NCBI RefSeq assembly: GCF_025717535.1
Contig: NZ_JAJIRO010000005.1
Span: 1 to 64,000, forward strand
DNA length: 64,000 bases
Direction: 5' to 3'
Source: Paucibacter sp. Y2R2-4
GTDB taxonomy: Bacteria > Pseudomonadota > Gammaproteobacteria > Burkholderiales > Burkholderiaceae_C
Positions within the stretch are counted from its first letter, which is position 1. Every line of letters begins with the position of its first letter. Under the pieces are notes generated by a model. That model made no database searches and was not told the DNA's origin. It saw only the letters and a program-made list of their open reading frames with translations. Shown here in pieces: positions 57,869 to 64,000 of the stretch. Both the position numbers and the translations under genes were made by a program.

Positions 57869-57899
57869 AGCAGGGGCTTTTTGTGCGAAAGCCCCTGCT
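57869..57899 (+). terminator. Hairpin between clpP and clpX
   Basis: Perfect 12-bp inverted repeat AGCAGGGGCTTT / AAAGCCCCTGCT with a seven-base loop. There is no T run after the stem; it is probably an mRNA processing or partial attenuation hairpin within the clpP-clpX transcript. Confidence 0.5.
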
Positions 57900-57953
57900 C
57901 GCGTTTGAACTATCATCCAAGCAGGCATTAACGCCTGAAAGACAAGCAGATCC

Positions 57954-59222
57954 ATGGCCGAGAAAAAAGGCAATTCCAGCGAAAAAGTTTTGTACTGCTC
58001 CTTCTGCGGCAAGAGCCAGCATGAGGTGAAGAAGCTGATCGCCGGCCCGTCGGTGTTCATTTGCGACGAGTGCATTGAACTCTGCAATGACATTGTTCGC
58101 GACGAAGTGCCGGCAGAGACGCCACAGGCTCGTGCCAGCAAGTCTGATTTGCCTGTGCCCAGTGAGATCAAGGCCAGCCTGGACCAGTATGTGATCGGTC
58201 AAGACGTGGCCAAGCGCACGCTGTCTGTGGCCGTGTACAACCACTACAAGCGGCTGCGCCATATGTCGGGGACCAAGGACACGGTTGAGTTGTCCAAGAG
58301 CAATATCTTGCTGATCGGCCCCACGGGTTCGGGCAAGACCTTGCTGGCCCAGACCTTGGCTCGCTTGTTGAACGTGCCTTTTGTGATCGCCGACGCCACC
58401 ACGCTGACCGAAGCTGGCTATGTGGGTGAGGACGTCGAAAACATCATCCAAAAGCTGCTGCAGAACTGCAATTACGACGTCGAGCGCGCGCAGCGCGGCA
58501 TCGTCTACATCGACGAGATCGACAAGATTTCTCGCAAGGCAGACAACCCTTCCATCACCCGCGATGTTTCGGGTGAGGGCGTGCAGCAGGCCTTGCTGAA
58601 GCTGGTCGAAGGCACGATGGCGTCGGTCCCCCCGCAAGGCGGCCGCAAGCACCCCAATCAAGACTTCCTGCAGATCGACACGACCAATATCTTGTTCATC
58701 TGCGGCGGCGCTTTTGACGGACTTGAAAAAGTCATTCAAAACCGCTCAGAAAAGTCTGGCATCGGCTTCGGTGCCAGCGTCAAGACCAAGTCTGAAAAAC
58801 GCGTGTCTGAGGTCTTCCGTGAGGTGGAGCCCGATGACTTGATCAAGTTCGGCATCATTCCCGAGCTGGTGGGTCGTTTGCCGGTGGTTGCCACTCTGGG
58901 TGAGCTGACCGAGGATGCCTTGGTGCAGATCCTGACCGAGCCCAAAAACGCCTTGCTGAAACAGTATCAACAACTGTTCTCCATGGACGGTGTTGAGCTG
59001 GAAGTTCGACCATCGGCGCTGACTGCCATTGCCCGCAAGGCATTGGCGCGCAAGATCGGTGCGCGTGGCTTGCGCTCCATCATGGAGTTGGCGCTGATCG
59101 ACACGATGTTTGAGTTGCCCGCCCTGGACGGCGTGGCCAAGGTGGTGCTGGACGAGCACACCATCGATGAAAACGCCAAGCCCCTGCTGGTTTATCGCGA
59201 ACAAGCGAAAGCCAGTGCCTGA
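57954..59222 (+). CDS. clpX: ATP-dependent Clp protease unfoldase ClpX
   Basis: A 422-residue AAA+ unfoldase. The N-terminal zinc-binding domain has four Cys (CSFCGK and CDECIELC). Walker A is GPTGSGKT, Walker B is VYIDEIDK, and the pore loop is GYVGEDVE. The C-terminal small domain includes the IGF-type loop in [11 protein letters not shown]. It recognises tagged proteins for ClpP. Confidence 0.97.
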   Translation: MAEKKGNSSEKVLYCSFCGKSQHEVKKLIAGPSVFICDECIELCNDIVRDEVPAETPQARASKSDLPVPSEIKASLDQYVIGQDVAKRTLSVAVYNHYKRLRHMSGTKDTVELSKSNILLIGPTGSGKTLLAQTLARLLNVPFVIADATTLTEAGYVGEDVENIIQKLLQNCNYDVERAQRGIVYIDEIDKISRKADNPSITRDVSGEGVQQALLKLVEGTMASVPPQGGRKHPNQDFLQIDTTNILFICGGAFDGLEKVIQNRSEKSGIGFGASVKTKSEKRVSEVFREVEPDDLIKFGIIPELVGRLPVVATLGELTEDALVQILTEPKNALLKQYQQLFSMDGVELEVRPSALTAIARKALARKIGARGLRSIMELALIDTMFELPALDGVAKVVLDEHTIDENAKPLLVYREQAKASA

Positions 59223-59322
59223 ACTGTTTTGATTGGCCGGTTTTTGCCGGCTGATTCGGTCGCTGCGGCGTCTTGCAATTCACCTCTCAGGCCGCAACTG
59301 GGTCTGAGAAAGAGAGGTTTTC

Positions 59323-61731
59323 ATGTCCGGTCATCCTGTTTTGCCCGCAGAGCTCATCACTTTGCCGCTGCTGCCGCTGCGTGATGTGGTTGTCTTTCCG
59401 CATATGGTGATCCCCTTGTTCGTGGGGCGTCCCAAGTCGATCAAGGCTTTGGAAGCCGCCATGGAAGCCGGGCGCCAGATCATGCTGGTCGCGCAAAAAG
59501 CGGCAGGCAAGGACGAGCCCAAATCGGACGATATGTTCGAGGTGGGCTGCGTCTCCAGCATCTTGCAGATGCTCAAGCTGCCCGATGGCACCGTCAAGGT
59601 CCTGGTTGAAGGCCTGCAGCGCGCTACCACCCAGACCATCACCGATGGCGAAGAGCACTTTGTTGCCGAGGTGATGCCGATCCCGCCCGAGGCTGATTTG
59701 AAGCCCGAGGTGGAGGCCTTGCGTCGTGCGGTGACTCAGCAGTTTGACCAGTACGTCAAGCTGAACAAGAAGATCCCTCCCGAGATCCTGACTTCCATCG
59801 CAGGTATTGATGATGCCGGCCGTCTGGCGGACACGATCGCCGCGCACCTGCCGCTCAAGCTCGACGCCAAGCAGTCGGTCTTGAATCTGTCCGAAGTGGG
59901 CAAGCGTTTGGAGACTCTGCTGGATCTCTTGGAGCATGAGGTCGACATTCTTCAGGTCGAGAAGCGTATCCGTGGCCGCGTCAAGCGCCAGATGGAGAAG
60001 AGCCAGCGCGAGTACTACCTGAACGAGCAAGTCAAGGCCATCCAGAAGGAATTGGGTGATGGCGAAGAGGGCGCAGACCTCGAAGAGCTGGACAAGAAGA
60101 TCCAGGCCGCTCGCATGCCCAAGGAAGCCAAGAAAAAGGCCGATGGCGAGCTGAAGAAGCTCAAGCTGATGTCGCCGATGTCGGCCGAAGCCACCGTGGT
60201 GCGCAACTACATCGAGACCTTGGTTAATCTGCCTTGGAGCAAGAAGACCAAGATCAAGCACGACCTGGTCAATGCCGAGGTGGTGCTGAACGAAGACCAT
60301 TACGGCCTCGACAAGGTCAAGGATCGCATCCTTGAGTACCTCGCGGTGCAACAGCGCGTGGACAAGGTCAAGGCGCCGATTCTGTGCTTGGTCGGCCCTC
60401 CTGGTGTGGGTAAGACCTCGCTGGGGCAGTCCGTGGCTCGTGCGACCGGACGCAAGTTCGTGCGTATGGCCTTGGGCGGCGTGCGTGACGAAGCCGAGAT
60501 TCGCGGTCATCGCCGCACCTATATCGGCTCGATGCCGGGCAAGGTGCTGCAAAGCCTGTCCAAGGTCGGTACCCGCAACCCGCTGTTCCTGCTCGATGAG
60601 ATCGACAAGCTGGGCATGGACTTCCGTGGCGACCCGTCATCGGCGCTGCTGGAAGTGCTGGACCCAGAACAGAACCACACCTTCGGCGACCACTATGTCG
60701 AGGTCGATTTCGACCTGTCCGATGTGATGTTCATCGCCACCTCGAATTCGATGAATATTCCGCCGGCCTTGTTGGACCGGATGGAAGTGATTCGCTTGTC
60801 CGGCTACACCGAGGACGAGAAGGTCAATATCGCCCAGCGATATCTCTTGCCCAAGCAGAGCAAGAACAATGGCGTCAAGGACGAGGAGATGGAAGTCACC
60901 GAGTCGGGCATTCGCGGCATCATCCGCTACTACACACGCGAAGCGGGCGTGCGTTCGCTGGAACGCGAAGTTTCCAAGATCTGCCGCAAGGTGGTGAAGG
61001 GCTTGGCGCTCAAAACCTTCGAAGGCAAGGCCGTGGTCACCGAGGAAAACCTCAACGACTATCTGGGCGTTCGCAAGTACGACTTTGGCCGCGCCGAAAA
61101 GAAGAACCAAGTGGGCCAAGTGGTGGGTCTGGCTTGGACCGAAGTGGGCGGCGATTTGCTGACCATTGAGGCGACTTCGATGCCGGGCAAGGGCAATATC
61201 ATCCGTACCGGTTCGCTGGGCGATGTGATGAAGGAGTCCGTCGAAGCTGCACGTACGGTGGTTCGCTCTAGGGCGCGCCGTCTGGGCATCAAGGACGAAC
61301 TGTTCGAGAAGCGTGACGTTCACGTCCACGTCCCGGATGGCGCCACGCCCAAGGATGGCCCCAGCGCCGGTGCGGCAATGACGACGGCTTTCGTGTCCGC
61401 ATTGACTGGCATTCCTGTTCGTGCTGACGTCGCCATGACCGGCGAAATCACGCTTCGCGGTGAGGTGACGGCGATTGGCGGCCTGAAGGAGAAATTGCTG
61501 GCGGCCCATCGGGGTGGCATCAAGACCGTGATGATTCCGGAAGAGAACATCAAGGACCTGCAAGACATTCCTGAGAACGTCAAGAACCAGCTGGAGATCG
61601 TTCCGGTTCGCTGGATCGACCGAGTTCTTGAAGTGGCGCTGGAGTCCATGCCGCAAGCCTTGCCGGATGAGGAGCCTGCGGTCGCAGCCAAGCCGGAAGA
61701 GGCCGCTGCGAAGCCTGCCGCCACTCATTGA
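59323..61731 (+). CDS. lon: ATP-dependent protease Lon
   Basis: An 802-residue AAA+ serine protease. An N-terminal substrate-binding domain ([23 protein letters not shown]) is followed by the ATPase with Walker [10 protein letters not shown] and Walker [11 protein letters not shown]. The C-terminal peptidase has catalytic Ser in [10 protein letters not shown] and Lys in [18 protein letters not shown]. The tail is Ala/Glu/Pro-rich. In many relatives hupB follows lon; here tRNA genes follow instead. Confidence 0.97.
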   Translation: MSGHPVLPAELITLPLLPLRDVVVFPHMVIPLFVGRPKSIKALEAAMEAGRQIMLVAQKAAGKDEPKSDDMFEVGCVSSILQMLKLPDGTVKVLVEGLQRATTQTITDGEEHFVAEVMPIPPEADLKPEVEALRRAVTQQFDQYVKLNKKIPPEILTSIAGIDDAGRLADTIAAHLPLKLDAKQSVLNLSEVGKRLETLLDLLEHEVDILQVEKRIRGRVKRQMEKSQREYYLNEQVKAIQKELGDGEEGADLEELDKKIQAARMPKEAKKKADGELKKLKLMSPMSAEATVVRNYIETLVNLPWSKKTKIKHDLVNAEVVLNEDHYGLDKVKDRILEYLAVQQRVDKVKAPILCLVGPPGVGKTSLGQSVARATGRKFVRMALGGVRDEAEIRGHRRTYIGSMPGKVLQSLSKVGTRNPLFLLDEIDKLGMDFRGDPSSALLEVLDPEQNHTFGDHYVEVDFDLSDVMFIATSNSMNIPPALLDRMEVIRLSGYTEDEKVNIAQRYLLPKQSKNNGVKDEEMEVTESGIRGIIRYYTREAGVRSLEREVSKICRKVVKGLALKTFEGKAVVTEENLNDYLGVRKYDFGRAEKKNQVGQVVGLAWTEVGGDLLTIEATSMPGKGNIIRTGSLGDVMKESVEAARTVVRSRARRLGIKDELFEKRDVHVHVPDGATPKDGPSAGAAMTTAFVSALTGIPVRADVAMTGEITLRGEVTAIGGLKEKLLAAHRGGIKTVMIPEENIKDLQDIPENVKNQLEIVPVRWIDRVLEVALESMPQALPDEEPAVAAKPEEAAAKPAATH

Positions 61732-61772
61732 AAACGGGATGCTGAAATTTTTGAGAAAAACTTAGCAAACTC

Positions 61773-61845
61773 TTGCGGAGTCATCAAAATTCAGCATACA
61801 ATCATGGTCTTGCTTCTGCAGCGAGATCTCTCTAAAAGAGATCAG
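61773..61845 (+). promoter_or_regulatory. Promoter and leader hairpin of the Gly/Cys tRNA cluster
   Basis: TTGCGG (61773-61778), 18-bp spacer, TACAAT (61797-61802), then a GATCTCT / AGAGATC hairpin (about 61826-61845) ahead of the first tRNA-Gly. Confidence 0.65.
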
Positions 61846-61865
61846 TTGAATGAAGTTAAGGCAAT

Positions 61866-61941
<76 letters not shown>

Positions 61942-61947
61942 AAATTT

Positions 61948-61973
61948 GAAAGGAAGCTCAGGCTTCCTTTTTT
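61948..61973 (+). terminator. Terminator between tRNA-Gly copy 1 and tRNA-Cys
   Basis: Hairpin AGGAAGC-TCAG-GCTTCCT followed by six T. A full terminator inside a tRNA cluster means later tRNAs need read-through or their own promoter. Confidence 0.8.
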
Positions 61974-62021
61974 GTCAGAGTCACACCAAGGGCTCCGGCA
62001 AGAAGTTAAGAAGATTCTTAA

Positions 62022-62095
62022 GGCGCGATAGCAAAGCGGTTATGCCCCGGATTGCAAATCCGGTTAGTCCAGTTCGACTCTGGATCGCGCCTCCA
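62022..62095 (+). tRNA. tRNA-Cys (anticodon GCA)
   Basis: A 74-nt tRNA with encoded CCA. Acceptor GGCGCGA / TCGCGCC; anticodon stem-loop CCGGA-TTGCAAA-TCCGG. Confidence 0.97.
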
Positions 62096-62105
62096 GGAAT
62101 TCAAT

Positions 62106-62181
<76 letters not shown>

Positions 62182-62240
62182 GAATAATCTGGAAACCATA
62201 CCAAGTAGGTGCTGGGTCGAAAGACTTGGTGCCTCGCAAT

Positions 62241-62316
<76 letters not shown>

Positions 62317-62322
62317 AATTAG

Positions 62323-62350
62323 AAGGGAAGCCCAATGGCTTCCCTTTCTT
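62323..62350 (+). terminator. Terminator of the tRNA-Gly/Cys cluster
   Basis: Hairpin AAGGGAAGCC-CAAT-GGCTTCCCTT followed by TCTT. It ends the cluster before the tRNA-Leu remnant. Confidence 0.8.
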
Positions 62351-62428
62351 GTTTGTGGCTCATATGTGATGTACGTGTCGTCTTGGGCACGTCAGTGCGG
62401 GGTGATAATTCCGCAGCTTCGACCCGCA

Positions 62429-62474
62429 GCCCGGGTGGTGAAATTGGTAGACGCAGCGGACTTAAAATCCGCTA
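62429..62474 (+). pseudogene. 5' half of a host tRNA-Leu (UAA), interrupted at the anticodon stem
   Basis: Normal class II tRNA start (acceptor GCCCGGG, D-arm TGGTGAAATTGGTAGACGCA) through a complete anticodon stem-loop GCGGA-CTTAAAA-TCCGC. It then breaks into unrelated sequence: no variable arm, no GTTCGA T-arm and no CCCGGGC acceptor 3' strand follow. The missing 3' half should lie at the far end of the inserted element. Confidence 0.9.
62455..62473 (+). other. Probable attachment site (attL core) in the tRNA-Leu anticodon stem-loop
   Basis: Palindromic AGCGGACTTAAAATCCGCT at the point where the host tRNA stops. The 13-base core GGACTTAAAATCC (62458-62470) recurs in the complete tRNA-Leu at 62579-62591. 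Integration into anticodon stem-loops is known for a subset of tyrosine recombinases. Confidence 0.6.
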
Positions 62475-62549
62475 CTGGCAGACTTGCTTAAGTTGTGCTG
62501 ACTTGACAAATTCTGTTATTGTGGACACATCATCGCTGATGTGCCCGCT

Positions 62550-62636
62550 GCCGGCGTGGCGAAATCGGTATACGCAAGGGACTTAAAATCCCTCCTCCTC
62601 ACGGAGATGCGGGTTCAAGTCCCGCCGCCGGCACCA
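62550..62636 (+). tRNA. tRNA-Leu (anticodon UAA), probably carried by the element
   Basis: An 87-nt class II tRNA with encoded CCA. Acceptor GCCGGCG / CGCCGGC; anticodon stem-loop AGGGA-CTTAAAA-TCCCT; variable arm CTCC-TCAC-GGAG; T-arm GCGGG-TTCAAGT-CCCGC. It differs from the host remnant just upstream in the acceptor, D-arm and anticodon stem, and has TTCAAGT where the host tRNA-Leu at 55574 has TTCGAGT. It can replace the function lost by the disruption. Confidence 0.95.
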
Positions 62637-62652
62637 CGGACACCGCCTATGC

Positions 62653-64000
62653 ATGTCCGTTCCTAAGCCTACTGTCTACACCCTGCCCATCCTTCGGCGC
62701 AGCAAAGTCAGTGCCAAGCCTGGCCCTGGTTTCATCCCTGTTGACCACCACGTCCAGGGTCGGCACGTCAAGTACTGGCGTGAATTGGCGCCCGGTGAAA
62801 AAGAGCGCAAGTGGTCCGCCTTCCCCCAATTCCCACTCGTCCTAAGCGGAGACTGCTCCCTCTGGGGCCCAGCCTGCCTCTGGCTGCTTGACCGGGCACG
62901 CGCTCGTCCGCTGCATCTCTCTTCGTTGCCCTCTGTGGCTCAGGGACTTCGCGATTACCTGGGTTTCCTCGAAGACATGGGGCTTGCATGGGATGACTTT
63001 TCTTCGGTCGACAAGTACCTTCGTCCCACCTACCTCTACAAGACGCACCTTCAGGAATTGATCAATAAAGGTGAAACGAAAGCATCCACTGCAAGCCGAA
63101 AGATGAGCGCCGTCATCGGCATGTACCGTTTCTTGATGAGCGAAAGGAAGATGGGGTTCCAGCCAATGAACCCACCCTGGATCGACAAGGAGATCGGTCT
63201 TCACTACCGCGACAACAAGGGCTTCGGTCAGGTCCACACGGTCGCTTCCACCGACATCTCCATTCATGTTCCAACGCGTGATGACCCTTGGGACGCGACC
63301 ATTGATGATGGCGGCAAGCTCCGTCCTCTGCCCTCTGAGGAGCAGCGTGCCTTGGTCGCAGCACTCAAAAAGTTGGGCAATCGGGACTTTGAACTGATGC
63401 ACTACGTGGCCCTGTTCACCGGCGCCCGCGAGCAGACGGTATTGACACTGCGATGGGGGCACTTCAAAGCTCCACCGTCCAGCATCACGCAGTGGCCCTT
63501 CAAGCTTCCTTGTGGACCTGGGACAGGCATCGATACCAAGAGGGACGTGCCCAATGTCTTTCTGGTAATTCCTGAGTTTCTCTACGGGTGGCTTCATCAA
63601 TATGCCTGCTCAGAACGTGCTCGTTCACGTCGAGACAAGTCCCAGTTGGGTCAACACCCGGTGAACTACCTGTTCTTGAGCAACCAGGGCGGGCCGTACT
63701 ACGAGTCCAAGGACGATCGGAACGCCATGCGAGGTGCGGATGAGGTCCTGCGCCGTTCCTCGCCCACGGGACAGAACCTTCGCTCCTTCATCACCGACCG
63801 AGTCATCCCCGAGGTTCGCAAGACCATCCCTGGCTTCAAGTACCGGTTCCATGACCTCCGCGCCACGTTCGGTGTGAACTGGGTCCTTCACTGCGTCGGT
63901 AAAGAAGACGCCAAACAAAAGTACATGTTGGCCCGCGAGCAGTTGAGGCGACTCATGTGGCACAAGCATCCGACCACCACGGATCGCTACTTGGAGTACC
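62653..64000 (+). CDS. Tyrosine recombinase (integrase), partial at window end
   Basis: 449 residues are visible with no stop. The N-terminal part (about 1-220) has a helical core-binding region (SLPSVAQGLRDYLGFLEDMGL...TASRKMSAVIGMYRFLMSERKM). The catalytic domain shows Arg I at R259 (FTGAREQTVLTLRW), a likely Lys near 296, H400-x-x-R403 (HDLRATFG), H437 and nucleophile Y446 (HKHPTTTDRYLEY). It begins 16 bases after the tRNA-Leu with no clear Shine-Dalgarno sequence, so it may be co-transcribed with that tRNA. ATG 62653 is the first start compatible with the frame. The protein continues past the usual end of the fold, so a C-terminal extension is possible. Confidence 0.9.
   Translation, partial: MSVPKPTVYTLPILRRSKVSAKPGPGFIPVDHHVQGRHVKYWRELAPGEKERKWSAFPQFPLVLSGDCSLWGPACLWLLDRARARPLHLSSLPSVAQGLRDYLGFLEDMGLAWDDFSSVDKYLRPTYLYKTHLQELINKGETKASTASRKMSAVIGMYRFLMSERKMGFQPMNPPWIDKEIGLHYRDNKGFGQVHTVASTDISIHVPTRDDPWDATIDDGGKLRPLPSEEQRALVAALKKLGNRDFELMHYVALFTGAREQTVLTLRWGHFKAPPSSITQWPFKLPCGPGTGIDTKRDVPNVFLVIPEFLYGWLHQYACSERARSRRDKSQLGQHPVNYLFLSNQGGPYYESKDDRNAMRGADEVLRRSSPTGQNLRSFITDRVIPEVRKTIPGFKYRFHDLRATFGVNWVLHCVGKEDAKQKYMLAREQLRRLMWHKHPTTTDRYLEY

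Larger units (their letters stand above)
62474..64000 (+). mobile_element. Left end of an integrated element (partial)
   Basis: Begins where the host tRNA-Leu is broken, carries a complete tRNA-Leu(UAA) of different sequence and then a tyrosine recombinase gene on the same strand, and continues past the window. The 75 bases between the two tRNA sequences hold TTGACA (62503-62508) as a -35 box and a perfect repeat CACATCA-TCGC-TGATGTG (62526-62543) over the expected -10/start region. Confidence 0.8.

Overview
The window is chromosomal DNA from a Burkholderiales-type betaproteobacterium. The evidence is its high GC content, the tig-clpP-clpX-lon block, ilvB-ilvH-ilvC followed by pssA and leuA, the ECF sigma/DUF3619/DUF3106/RDD block, the nadE-PII pair and hpnCDE. 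The gene style resembles freshwater genera around Roseateles/Paucibacter, but that placement is only an inference. The last 1.5 kb is foreign.

Layout: 0.1-3.5 kb holds ETF-ubiquinone oxidoreductase, an SDR and a YceH-family protein. 3.5-19.6 kb is a catabolic locus that I read as a cyanophycin (multi-L-arginyl-poly-Asp) scavenging system. It has two divergent pairs of TonB-dependent receptor and secreted cyanophycinase, then a co-directional run: second cyanophycinase, M14 zinc amidohydrolase (CphZ-like isoaspartyl dipeptidase or AstE-like), YfcC/DcuC-type permease, GATase1-AraC regulator (ArgR-like), and two AstA-like arginine succinyltransferase subunits joined by ATGA overlaps. Two M13 metallopeptidases (19.6-23.8 kb) converge on it. 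The inferred flow is: polymer cut outside the cell to beta-Asp-Arg, uptake through the receptors and permease, hydrolysis to Asp and Arg, then Arg into the succinyltransferase pathway under an arginine-type regulator. TGTCGC-N8-AA(A) sites in the cyanophycinase/receptor intergenic regions support this.

24-27.7 kb is a four-gene MCE (Mla-type) lipid transport operon, followed by a divergent J-domain protein. 28.6-31.7 kb has a proton-pumping pyrophosphatase (K+-independent signature, Lys461) divergent from a soluble pyrophosphatase. 31.7-37.9 kb has a GNAT-like protein, NadE with PII, DgkA, and the RDD/DUF3106/DUF3619/sigma operon. 38.1-44.4 kb is branched-chain amino acid synthesis (ilvB, ilvH, ilvC), pssA and leuA. 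leuA has a textbook attenuator: a 19-residue leader peptide with four Leu codons in a row, followed by a strong intrinsic terminator. 44.6-51 kb has PBP7, an IclR regulator, a TIGR03790 protein and hpnE-hpnD-hpnC (squalene synthesis). 51-55.4 kb is an RND efflux adaptor and pump behind a promoter overlapped by a perfect 9-4-9 palindrome, with no regulator gene beside it. 55.6-61.7 kb is tRNA-Leu(UAG), tig, clpP, clpX and lon.

61.8-64 kb: tRNA-Gly, tRNA-Cys and two more identical tRNA-Gly genes, then the 5' half of a tRNA-Leu(UAA) cut at its anticodon stem, then a complete tRNA-Leu(UAA) of different sequence, and 16 bp later a tyrosine recombinase gene that runs off the window. This looks like the left end of an integrated element that disrupts the host tRNA-Leu(UAA) and brings its own replacement. 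No rRNA, insertion sequence or CRISPR array was seen.
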